A stretch of DNA of 64,000 nt, taken from NCBI GenBank assembly GCA_029856235.1, contig JAHQWP010000221.1, positions 1 to 64,000 of the forward strand, written 5' to 3'. The position numbers and the translations under genes are program-made. Below are positions 17,465 to 25,637 of this stretch, piece after piece. This stretch comes from Promethearchaeia archaeon (GTDB lineage: Archaea; Asgardarchaeota; Lokiarchaeia; Sigyniarchaeales; SOKP01). Within the stretch, counting starts at the first letter, position 1. Every line of letters begins with the position of its first letter. The notes beneath the pieces are model-generated. The model saw nothing but the letters and a program-made list of their open reading frames with translations, ran no database searches and had not been told where the DNA came from.

Positions 17465-18625
17465 ATGACTTTATCAAAACGTGAACGAGTTTTCAAAACT
17501 CTCGAGCTTGATGGCGAACCGGATATGGTTCCAATCCATTATTTTGGATTAGAACAAACTGGAAGTTCTTTCCAAGCTTTTATTAAATCTGGTGAAAGAG
17601 AGAAATATCAAAGATGGGTAATAAGTACATTTTCAAATAAAAAGTATTATCTCACTGAACCTCGCTTTTGGAATGTCGATCTATGGGGGATGGATCCATT
17701 TGGAGAAACTAAAATAAAAATACGATACAAAGATGCTCCACCTGAATATCCTAATTGTCGTCTTAATACTATGGATGGAAGATTATATCAAACAGTAAAG
17801 CAAGTCAATACTGGTTTAGAATACGCTTGGTATGTTGGAGGATTTTTTAAGACTCCAGAGATACTTCATGAATATTGGGATGGTCATGGAAAACCAACTG
17901 AATTAATAAATGATCGAATTAAGTATAATCCTCAAGTATGGGAGGGCTTTGTAGAAGCAGTAGCCCCTTATTTTTATCCTATGGCTAACTTGCCCTTAAA
18001 TCCCTCTGAAGTCTTAATTGGGGGCATAAATTTTAATCGGTTCGCCTATTATATTCGAAAAAATCCACAATTCATACATGAAGTAATGGATGAATACACA
18101 AAAGTTAATATAGAGATAATTAATCGACTAGCCGAAGCAGGGGTGGACATCGTTACTTTCGGTGATGATCTGGGTTATAAGGAGAACCAGTTCTTTTCTC
18201 TTAAGGTCTTCCGTGAATTTATTCTTCCATATCATAAGAGAATTTACCAAGCATGCAAAAAAAATAGTATGCTAGTCGTTCTTCACTCTTGTGGAAAAGT
18301 TGATCCATTTTTGCCAGATTTAGTAGATATTGGGCTTAATTGTATTCAATCTCTAGAAGCAACCGCGGGTGTTAATTTAGCTTATTTGAAAGAAACTTTA
18401 GGGGATCGATTATGTTTTATGGGGGGTTTAGACTCATCAGGAATTCTTACGTATGGCACTCCTGAGGATGTAGTAGAAAATGTAAAATATAGCATTAAAG
18501 TCGCAGGTCAGGGTGGGGGTTATTTTGTAGGACCCTCCCACGATATCATAAATATCCCCTGGGAAAATATCATGGCGATGCGAGCCGCGATCGAAAAATA
18601 TCGAAAATATCCGTTAAAGCTATAA
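17465..18625 (+). CDS. UROD-family protein, MtaA-like methyltransferase candidate (copy 1)
   Basis: A 386-residue TIM-barrel protein of the uroporphyrinogen decarboxylase superfamily. Features are 'MTLSKRERVFKTLELDGEPDMVP' style N-terminus, 'HSCGKVDPFLPDLVDIGLN' with the HxCG motif at about 274-277, 'GDRLCFMGGLDSS' and 'GPSHDI' near 356-361. In corrinoid methyltransferases of the MtaA/MtbA type, HxC plus a late Cys bind zinc. Here the late position is a His (S-H-D), a common variant in this superfamily. True heme-pathway UroD is unlikely because no heme gene is nearby and several paralogs exist. It is a close paralog of the gene at 24436. It is divergent from a GPH symporter. Confidence 0.82.
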   Translation: MTLSKRERVFKTLELDGEPDMVPIHYFGLEQTGSSFQAFIKSGEREKYQRWVISTFSNKKYYLTEPRFWNVDLWGMDPFGETKIKIRYKDAPPEYPNCRLNTMDGRLYQTVKQVNTGLEYAWYVGGFFKTPEILHEYWDGHGKPTELINDRIKYNPQVWEGFVEAVAPYFYPMANLPLNPSEVLIGGINFNRFAYYIRKNPQFIHEVMDEYTKVNIEIINRLAEAGVDIVTFGDDLGYKENQFFSLKVFREFILPYHKRIYQACKKNSMLVVLHSCGKVDPFLPDLVDIGLNCIQSLEATAGVNLAYLKETLGDRLCFMGGLDSSGILTYGTPEDVVENVKYSIKVAGQGGGYFVGPSHDIINIPWENIMAMRAAIEKYRKYPLKL

Positions 18626-18650
18626 AAATAGTTTCAGTAATGTAGTTAAG

Positions 18651-19907
18651 TTAATAGTGCCATATTCTAGAAAAACTGCTAAAGATTTCTTTGAGTAAAT
18701 CCTTTTTATATTTGTTGTCTATATCAATATTTTTTGAATGCAAGAAGTTATCTAACATCCCCTTGGAGATTTTATTTTCTCCTTGTTCTTTCAACCAGTT
18801 CCTGACACCAAGCACTATTCCGCCCTCAAGCCCACCAGCGAATTTTGGTAAATATTGGTTGGTGATGTATTCCGATCGATAAAACGTCCGTACATACAGT
18901 CCTTTTGGATCTAAATTTTTATAAAGGTGTGAAACATTTTCCGGAGCAGAATCAATAACTAAATTTTTACCTGCTTGTTGTATCTTCTTATATAGGGGAA
19001 TCCAATCCTTTGAACCCATCGGTGAATTTCCTGCTCCCGGAACCCATTGAATTCCTGTTATACTCGGTTTTTTTAAGAAGGAATCTAAATAAGGCAGAGC
19101 GTTGGGCCCATCTAAATGATAAATTGCGTAATCCATATGCTCAGCTTGCTCGACAACATCGGGTAAAACGAATTTATTAAACCATTTAGGATTCAACATA
19201 GCGCTAAAATCACATTGTAGAGCATACCATCTTTTTTTACTCCATACACCTAACCAGCAATTGCATCCATCACAATATTGCGAGATAATCCCTTGTAAAT
19301 CATCGTAAACTTTTAGCAATTTCTCTAAAATTATTGTTCGGCATGTATCTATGATAGAAGGATTTCGTTTCATCGTAAGTATTAAATTGGTAGGTCCTAA
19401 AAACGATGAGAGTACATCGAGAACGCCTCCGATATCTGTTACTGATATTAAATAATCCTTTTGAGCTCTTTTCGCAGCGAATTCCGTTATTCTGAGCAAT
19501 CTTGAATACCATTCGTTATTTTGATTTAGTTTAATACTTTCTAGATGCTCTATGATATTTTCTGGTTTTATAGGAAGACTGAACCAAACTGTGTTTGTTT
19601 TAAATAGGGGGGATACTCCAAATACTGCAGCCAGTATTCCCGGACCATAATTGGGAAAATAAAAAGGGATTGATTCTCCTCCAAAATAGGTTTCTTCAGC
19701 TCGTCTTTCATATCCATTCAGAGCATTATCAATTGCGTCATAATCTTCAGCTAAAGTCCAATCTTCACCTACGGTATCTAAAAAAGTACCAAGTTTACCT
19801 CTTTTTTTTGGATAGTAATAGCTTAGAACCGGGCGATCGATGATTTCGTGATCCCACCACGCACTCATTCGTTCTTTCGCGTCTTCAATATCCTCCTTAT
19901 ATTCCAT
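18651..19907 (-). CDS. Distant UROD-superfamily protein
   Basis: About 418 residues. The N-terminal 'RMSAWWDHEIIDRPVLSYYYP' and the central 'CDGCNCWLGVW', followed by 'AIYHLDGPNALPYLDSFL' and 'GIQWVPGAG', match the cobalamin/UROD-like TIM-barrel proteins often found in carbohydrate or methyl-transfer gene sets. The position equivalent to HxCG is 'HLDG', so the zinc-type Cys is absent. It differs clearly from the four MtaA-like paralogs. The track start (19985) is a TTG 26 codons earlier. The ATG at 19907 fits the family start better, though neither has a clear ribosome site. It converges on copy 1 with 25 bases between. Confidence 0.65.
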   Translation of the reverse strand: MEYKEDIEDAKERMSAWWDHEIIDRPVLSYYYPKKRGKLGTFLDTVGEDWTLAEDYDAIDNALNGYERRAEETYFGGESIPFYFPNYGPGILAAVFGVSPLFKTNTVWFSLPIKPENIIEHLESIKLNQNNEWYSRLLRITEFAAKRAQKDYLISVTDIGGVLDVLSSFLGPTNLILTMKRNPSIIDTCRTIILEKLLKVYDDLQGIISQYCDGCNCWLGVWSKKRWYALQCDFSAMLNPKWFNKFVLPDVVEQAEHMDYAIYHLDGPNALPYLDSFLKKPSITGIQWVPGAGNSPMGSKDWIPLYKKIQQAGKNLVIDSAPENVSHLYKNLDPKGLYVRTFYRSEYITNQYLPKFAGGLEGGIVLGVRNWLKEQGENKISKGMLDNFLHSKNIDIDNKYKKDLLKEIFSSFSRIWHY

Positions 19908-20023
19908 AAAAAAAATATTAAAACAAGTTAAATTAATCTTTTCATTATTTAGATTTAGATCATTTGGAAGCGTTTCTATTTGCAAATGATGAGAAATAAT
20001 TTTAGAACTTTAAGGTAAGTAAA

Positions 20024-20593
20024 ATGGAAAAAAATAAAGTTTTGATCGTTTATGGTACCCGATATGGAGCAACGAAAAGCACAGTCGAAGAAATCGCAAG
20101 GGTTCTTCAGGAAGAGGATTTCGTTGTTAAAATCGTCAATGTAAAAGAAGAAAAGGTCCGAAGCATCGCAGAATATGAACTAGTAATTATTGGAAGCGGA
20201 ATGAGAATGGAGAGATGGGTGAGTAAGGTGGAAGGATTTTTGAAAAAGTACAATGAAGACCTCAAGAAAAAGAAAGTAGCAATCTTCGTGTCTTCGGGAG
20301 GACTAGCACTCATGGTATATAAAGGAGAACTTGAAGAAATTGAGAGGGTAACAAAAAAATATCTTGAGGATAAAGCTTCTAAGTATGCCTTAAATCCAAT
20401 TTCAATGACGATGTTTGGTGGAGTATGGGATTATAATCAAATGTCTAAAATTTTTATAAAATTCCTTGAGGCTGAAAGGGAAAATTTCATCGCCGCGGGA
20501 TTTAAAGAGACAGAACCGGGAGTTTATGATACAAGAAACTGGGACGATATTCGAAATTGGACAAGAGAATTAGTTAAAAAAGTGCGGATGTAG
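20024..20593 (+). CDS. Flavodoxin-domain protein (HemG-like)
   Basis: A 189-residue cytoplasmic flavoprotein candidate. 'VLIVYGTRYGATKSTVEEIA' at residues 6-25 is the FMN phosphate-binding loop of the flavodoxin-domain family related to menaquinone-dependent protoporphyrinogen dehydrogenase. 'VIIGSGMRMERW' and 'KKVAIFVSSGG' are the two further FMN contacts. The ATG has TAAGGTAAG upstream. Substrate is not known. A role in heme synthesis is only one possibility, since archaea of this kind often lack that route. It is followed after 73 bases by valS, probably an independent unit. Confidence 0.72.
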   Translation: MEKNKVLIVYGTRYGATKSTVEEIARVLQEEDFVVKIVNVKEEKVRSIAEYELVIIGSGMRMERWVSKVEGFLKKYNEDLKKKKVAIFVSSGGLALMVYKGELEEIERVTKKYLEDKASKYALNPISMTMFGGVWDYNQMSKIFIKFLEAERENFIAAGFKETEPGVYDTRNWDDIRNWTRELVKKVRM

Positions 20594-20666
20594 GTAAAAA
20601 TAATCTGTTTGATCCGAAATTTTTAAGATATTTCTGGTATTATATAAGATTATTCGAGGAATTATT

Positions 20667-23417
20667 ATGACAAGCGATTTAACTAAAATTTACGATCACC
20701 GCACAATTGAAAAGGAATTATACGAGTGGTGGGAGAAAGAGGGTTTCTTTGCACCTGAAAAGTCAAAAGAATTGGGAATTACCGATGAAAATTCTGAAAG
20801 ATTTTGCATTACAATTCCCCTACCAAATGTAACAGGACAACTCCATTCCGGTCATGCTTTAGTGATTTCACTCGAAGATTTGATGACCCGTTATGAGCGT
20901 ATGCGACAAAAAGAAACACTTTATATACCGGGTACCGATCATGCCGGGATTGCGACTCAAAGCGTCGTTGTTAGGGAATTACTAAAGCAGGGAATAAATC
21001 ATAAGGAGTTAGGACGAGAAAAATTCGTAGAAAAAGTTTGGGAATGGAAACATAAATACCACGCCCGAATTACTGAGCAATCAAAAAGTATGGGTATAAG
21101 TTGCGATTGGAGTCGAGAGTATTTCACATTAGACCCCAATTTATCAAAAGCCGTCCGGGAAGCCTTCTACAGATTATATCATAAAGGTTTAATATATCGA
21201 GGAGAATATATGGTTAATTGGTGCCCTGGAAGGTGCGTTACAGCAATCTCAGACTTAGAGACTGAGGCTATTGATGAACAAGGGCAATTATGGTATATCA
21301 AATATCCAATCATTACTAAAGACTGGAAGGGTCCCCAGCATTCTTGGGCAAGCGGTAAATGGGCTGAAGGTGCTACAGATTTTATTATTGTTGCTACGAC
21401 AAGACCTGAGACGCTTTTAGGTGATAGCGCTGTTGCTACGATTAAATCCCATCCCAAATATGCAAAATATATTGGTAAGCAAGCAATTATCCCTGCTGTT
21501 AGCCGATCCGTTCCAATAATTGCCGATCCATATGTCGATCCGGAATTTGGTACTGGAGCCTTAAAAATTACGCCTGCTCACGATCCTAATGATTTTGAAA
21601 TTGGAAAAAAGCATAATTTGGAATTCATAAACATTTTTAATGAGAACGCTCAGATCCTCCCTGGGTTTGTTGAGTCTTATACAGGTCTAGATCGATTTGA
21701 GTGTCGGAAAGCAATAATTAATGATCTTGAAAAGGAAGGTTTAATAACCGAAATTGAGCCATATGTTCACGCTGAACCGCACTGTCAACGATGTCATTCA
21801 ACCATTGAACCTCGCGTGTCTATTCAGTGGTTTGTGAAAACAAAGCCACTTGCTGGACCTGCAATGGAGAAAGTTCGGAACGGTCAGACAACCATAATTC
21901 CTGAAAGAGAAAAACTGCGTTTTTTTCAATGGATGGAAAACATACACGATTGGTGCATATCGCGTCAACTTTGGTGGGGCCACCGGATTCCCGTTTGGTA
22001 CTGTGATGATTGTGGCGAAGAAATTTGCCCCGAACCTGATGTGGAAGCGGTTTCAACTTGTCCTAAATGTAAAAGTTCTAAGGTTCGTCAGGATGAAGAT
22101 GTGTTAGATACTTGGTTCTCAAGTGGTTTATGGCCTTTTTCAACCTTAGGCTGGCCTAATACCAATCATCCAGATTATAAACGCTTCTATCCAACCGATA
22201 CTAGGGAAACGGGTTACGATATTCTTTTCTTTTGGGTTGCAAGAGAAATGATGCTGGGAATCGAACTTACAGGACAGGCACCATACCATACCGTTTATTT
22301 ACACGGTATGATTCGAGATGAAAAAGGACGAAAAATAAGTAAATCTATGGAAAATATTAATCAGTATGATCCTCTTGTAATTATTAAAGAATATGGTGCG
22401 GATTCCCTCCGGTATGTAAATATATCAAATAGTGTTCCAGGATTAGATACTAATTTAGATCCGAAAAATATTGAGGTTGCTCACAGATATTGCAATAAAA
22501 GTTGGCAAGCGTCTCGATATGTTTTAACCAACATTATGTCTGATGAGAAAGTTCCTAAAATGGATGAAATCGATTTGGACAAGCTAAAGTTTCCCGATAA
22601 ATGGATTCTATCAAGATTGAACTCAGTGATTAGAGATGTGCAATCCCACATGGATAATTATGATTACTTACGAATGACGAGAGAATTAAAATCGTTTTTT
22701 TGGAATGAATTTTGCGATTGGTATATTGAAATGAGTAAAATTTTTCTATACGATGAAAGTTATTCTGATAAACATGTTCAAAAAGCGATCCTCCTCCATG
22801 TACTAGAAACGTTCTATAAATTATTACATCCTGTTATGCCATTCATCACTGAAAAATTATGGCAAACTCTTCCAGACAACCTTAAAACTACACCCACAAT
22901 AATGTATGCTCCTTGGCCGATAGCACAAGAATCATTCATTGATCAAACTATAGAAGATAGTTTTATTCTCATGGCTGATTTTGTGAGGGAAGTAAGAAGT
23001 GTGAAACACGATTTTGGAATTCCGTTAAAAACACTTGTGCCATTACTCATAGAAACAGATACTAATCGAGAATTGTTTGAATTGTGTCGGAACGAGTTAG
23101 TTAAAATGGCATTTATTGACGAAGACAAATTCATTATAGATAAAAAAGTCGAGCCCCCTCACCCATCAGCCAGCATAGTGCTTAGTGGAATACCCGCGTT
23201 TGTTCCCTTGCCCAGCACGATCGATATAGAAAAAGAAAAAGCAAGAATCAAAACTGGGTTAGAGAAATCTAAAAAGGAAGCTAATAAAATCGAGAAAAAA
23301 CTCCAAAGTCAATTTTCTGAGCGAGCTCCAAAAGAATTAGTTGCTAAAGAACGGCAAAACCTTGAAGAATTAAAGATTAAAATTAAACAACTTGATGCTC
23401 AATTAAAGCTACTCTAA
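20667..23417 (+). CDS. valS: Valyl-tRNA synthetase
   Basis: A 916-residue class I tRNA synthetase that charges tRNA-Val and edits misactivated threonine. The signature 1 reads 'PLPNVTGQLHSGHAL' (HSGH in place of HIGH/HMGH) near residue 51. 'GTDHAGIATQ' follows. The editing domain has 'TTRPETLLGDSAVAT', and signature 2 is 'KISKSMEN' near 567. The DALR-like anticodon-binding helical domain ('YDYLRMTRELKSFFWNEFCDWYIEMSK' region) leads to a C-terminal coiled coil (about 850-916). The wording around the signatures and the coiled-coil arm resemble bacterial-type ValRS. GAGGAATT precedes the ATG. Confidence 0.95.
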   Translation: MTSDLTKIYDHRTIEKELYEWWEKEGFFAPEKSKELGITDENSERFCITIPLPNVTGQLHSGHALVISLEDLMTRYERMRQKETLYIPGTDHAGIATQSVVVRELLKQGINHKELGREKFVEKVWEWKHKYHARITEQSKSMGISCDWSREYFTLDPNLSKAVREAFYRLYHKGLIYRGEYMVNWCPGRCVTAISDLETEAIDEQGQLWYIKYPIITKDWKGPQHSWASGKWAEGATDFIIVATTRPETLLGDSAVATIKSHPKYAKYIGKQAIIPAVSRSVPIIADPYVDPEFGTGALKITPAHDPNDFEIGKKHNLEFINIFNENAQILPGFVESYTGLDRFECRKAIINDLEKEGLITEIEPYVHAEPHCQRCHSTIEPRVSIQWFVKTKPLAGPAMEKVRNGQTTIIPEREKLRFFQWMENIHDWCISRQLWWGHRIPVWYCDDCGEEICPEPDVEAVSTCPKCKSSKVRQDEDVLDTWFSSGLWPFSTLGWPNTNHPDYKRFYPTDTRETGYDILFFWVAREMMLGIELTGQAPYHTVYLHGMIRDEKGRKISKSMENINQYDPLVIIKEYGADSLRYVNISNSVPGLDTNLDPKNIEVAHRYCNKSWQASRYVLTNIMSDEKVPKMDEIDLDKLKFPDKWILSRLNSVIRDVQSHMDNYDYLRMTRELKSFFWNEFCDWYIEMSKIFLYDESYSDKHVQKAILLHVLETFYKLLHPVMPFITEKLWQTLPDNLKTTPTIMYAPWPIAQESFIDQTIEDSFILMADFVREVRSVKHDFGIPLKTLVPLLIETDTNRELFELCRNELVKMAFIDEDKFIIDKKVEPPHPSASIVLSGIPAFVPLPSTIDIEKEKARIKTGLEKSKKEANKIEKKLQSQFSERAPKELVAKERQNLEELKIKIKQLDAQLKLL

Positions 23418-23422
23418 AACCT

Positions 23423-24328
23423 CTAATAGAAGGGTTGATCTTCAACCTTAGGTATATTTATCTGAGGAGCATTTTTTCTTATATATTCGATAGATTCTAT
23501 CGTTTCATCCTTCGTCAACTCGAAAACAACAGGACCATTAAAATTCTTCTGGTATATCAGATTTAAAAATTCGGGAGGAAAATTTTTTCCAGTTCCTAAC
23601 GCGCTATGATCAGAGAATAAACTCTTATCGTCGTAATCTTGAAGGTGTATTTCAGCTGTTTTATCCAAATATTTTTTAGTAACTTCGAGGAGATCGTGAT
23701 TTCCTGAGAAGCCACCAAGAAAGTGTGCCGTGTCTATACAAAGCTTTGTCCTCAACTTTTTTATAATTTTTAATGTTGCTTCAAAAGGAAACTCAATATT
23801 TTCTATTGCGATTTTACTTCTATTTATACTTGTTTCTTCTATAAATCTTTCAATACTCTGTATAGCATTATTGCTGAATAACTCCGCCGTAATTGCTTGA
23901 ATCTGAGGATTTTCAATAAAATTAATGACGCTTGCGACTGTTTCGCCGGTGGGATGCAAAATAAAGACATCGACATCATCTTCAAGTTCTATAATAGAAT
24001 TATAAGCATGAATTATAGCATTAACGCTTCCTTCGCGTATGAATTCATTTGGACCTCCAAGATCTAGGCTCAAGAAAGGAAGATGAGCCGAATAAGTTAT
24101 GTCATATTCATTTTTAATGTCTTGTAATATTCTAATTTGATGATTATTCATTGGAATCGGAAAAACTTGGAACAAATCCAACTCAATTTCAAAATGTTGA
24201 TAACCAGATTTGGCAGCTCTCTTAACCAAGTCAGAAAATTGAAATTCTGATATTCCTTCCAACCCTTTTTTGGCAAGGATACCATCAATTAATAGATCAT
24301 AAGTCATAGGTGAAATTCCAAATCTCAT
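23423..24328 (-). CDS. Xylose-isomerase-like TIM-barrel protein
   Basis: A 301-residue sugar phosphate isomerase/epimerase-type protein (AP endonuclease 2/xylose isomerase-like barrel). Metal-ligand type residues are seen in 'YSAHLPFLSLDLGG', 'IAIENIEFPF' (Glu), 'LCIDTAHFLGGF' (Asp, His) and 'EIHLQDYDDKSLFSDHSALG' (His, Asp). It probably isomerises or epimerises a sugar or related polyol. It ends 6 bases from valS on the opposite strand and is divergent from the UROD copy 2. The association with sugar transporters and glycosidases in the island supports a carbohydrate role. Confidence 0.72.
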   Translation of the reverse strand: MRFGISPMTYDLLIDGILAKKGLEGISEFQFSDLVKRAAKSGYQHFEIELDLFQVFPIPMNNHQIRILQDIKNEYDITYSAHLPFLSLDLGGPNEFIREGSVNAIIHAYNSIIELEDDVDVFILHPTGETVASVINFIENPQIQAITAELFSNNAIQSIERFIEETSINRSKIAIENIEFPFEATLKIIKKLRTKLCIDTAHFLGGFSGNHDLLEVTKKYLDKTAEIHLQDYDDKSLFSDHSALGTGKNFPPEFLNLIYQKNFNGPVVFELTKDETIESIEYIRKNAPQINIPKVEDQPFY

Positions 24329-24350
24329 ACGATATAGTCAACAATTTTCT

Positions 24351-24369
24351 ACAATTTTATATAAATTGT
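24351..24369. promoter_or_regulatory. Inverted repeat with TATA-like core
   Basis: ACAATTTTATATAAATTGT is a 7-bp inverted repeat (ACAATTT/AAATTGT) around TATAT. It lies between the divergent TIM-barrel gene (ends its 5' side at 24328) and UROD copy 2 (24436). The centre resembles an archaeal TATA box, so it could be a promoter, an operator, or both. AT-rich palindromes arise by chance in this genome. Confidence 0.35.
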
Positions 24370-24435
24370 TAAAAGGGGCTTAATTTTTAAATTTTAATTT
24401 CTTTTTACATTACTATAATAATAGGAACATTTATC

Positions 24436-25611
24436 ATGACTTTATCAAAAAGAGAAAGAGTGATTAGGACTTTAGAACTCGACGATAATATTGATATGCT
24501 CCCCGTCCATTATCTGGGTTTTGAATTTAGTGCTAGTTCTTATCAAAGATTTCTAAAAACTGATGAATACAACAAAAATAAAATGTTCATAGAGAATGAT
24601 TTCTCTAGGGTAAAATATTGTTGGGCAGGAGATATTACTGAATTACGATTCTGGAATGTTGATTGCCATTCAATGGATCCATGGGGCCCCAAAAAATACA
24701 AAGAACCCACAAAACGTGCACCTCCAGAATATCCAGAGTGCATGATCAGTGCGATGGACGGAAGAATATGGAAAATGGTTAAGCAAGTTGATACGGGTTT
24801 AGCTTATCTGTGGTACGTAGATGGACATTTTCGAACTCCGGAAATAGTGCATCATTATTGGGATAAATATGGAAAACCATCAGAGCTGGTCAATGATAAG
24901 CTTAACTATACACCCCAAATTTGGGATGGATATGTGGATTCTCTAAAAAAGTATTTATATCCGATGGCGTTCGTACCTATCGCAATTCATGAATCGTTAT
25001 TTGAAGGGATGACAATGAGTCGTGTAGCCTATTATATGCGAAAGAATCCCCAATTTATCCATGAGGTTCTCAACGAGTATACTAAATTAAACATAGAAGT
25101 TATTAAGCGCGTTCATGAAGCTGGTGTAGATATTATTTTCTATTCAGACGATTTAGGTTATAAAGGACGGTCGATATTATCAATTGAGCAGTTTAAAAAG
25201 TTTATTCTTCCCTGTTATAAAAAATTGTATAACGCTTGTAAGCAACGAGGAATGTTTATCGTTCAGCACTCTTGTGGATATGTTGATAAAAACTTACCTC
25301 ATATGGCAGAAGCAGGACTTAATTGTATTCAAGCACTTGAACCTGCTGCAGGTGTTGATTTAACTTACTTGAAGCAAACTCTTGGCGATAGATTAAGTTT
25401 CATGGGAGGAATAGATTCAAGTCGGATTCTTAACTTTGGATCGCCTAAGGATATAGTAGAGGAGGTAAAACGTTGCGTAAAAGCAGCAGGTAATAACGGT
25501 GGTTATTTTGTAGGTCCATCCCACAATATCTTGACTACTCCTATGGAAAACCTCAAGGTGTTAAGAGATGCAATTGAAAAATATCGAAAATATCCTTTAA
25601 ATTTAAATTAG
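24436..25611 (+). CDS. UROD-family protein, MtaA-like methyltransferase candidate (copy 2)
   Basis: A 391-residue close paralog of copy 1, sharing the opening 'MTLSKRERV' and the tail 'EKYRKYPL'. The zinc-type motif is 'QHSCGYVDKNLP', followed by 'GDRLSFMGGIDSS' and 'GPSHNI'. A family-typical Asp-rich stretch 'YSDDLGYKG' is also present. It belongs to the superfamily that includes uroporphyrinogen decarboxylase and methylcorrinoid:CoM/H4-folate methyltransferases. A methyl-transfer role is inferred from the HxCG motif. It converges on the GH36-like gene with 26 bases between. No corrinoid protein gene is adjacent. Confidence 0.82.
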   Translation: MTLSKRERVIRTLELDDNIDMLPVHYLGFEFSASSYQRFLKTDEYNKNKMFIENDFSRVKYCWAGDITELRFWNVDCHSMDPWGPKKYKEPTKRAPPEYPECMISAMDGRIWKMVKQVDTGLAYLWYVDGHFRTPEIVHHYWDKYGKPSELVNDKLNYTPQIWDGYVDSLKKYLYPMAFVPIAIHESLFEGMTMSRVAYYMRKNPQFIHEVLNEYTKLNIEVIKRVHEAGVDIIFYSDDLGYKGRSILSIEQFKKFILPCYKKLYNACKQRGMFIVQHSCGYVDKNLPHMAEAGLNCIQALEPAAGVDLTYLKQTLGDRLSFMGGIDSSRILNFGSPKDIVEEVKRCVKAAGNNGGYFVGPSHNILTTPMENLKVLRDAIEKYRKYPLNLN

Positions 25612-25637
25612 AAATTGCCTTCAAATGAGAATATAAG

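Noticed and set aside
23420-23450. Imperfect hairpin at the valS/TIM-barrel junction as a terminator
   Set aside because: It falls within coding sequence of the minus-strand gene, has a mismatch, and lacks a T-run.
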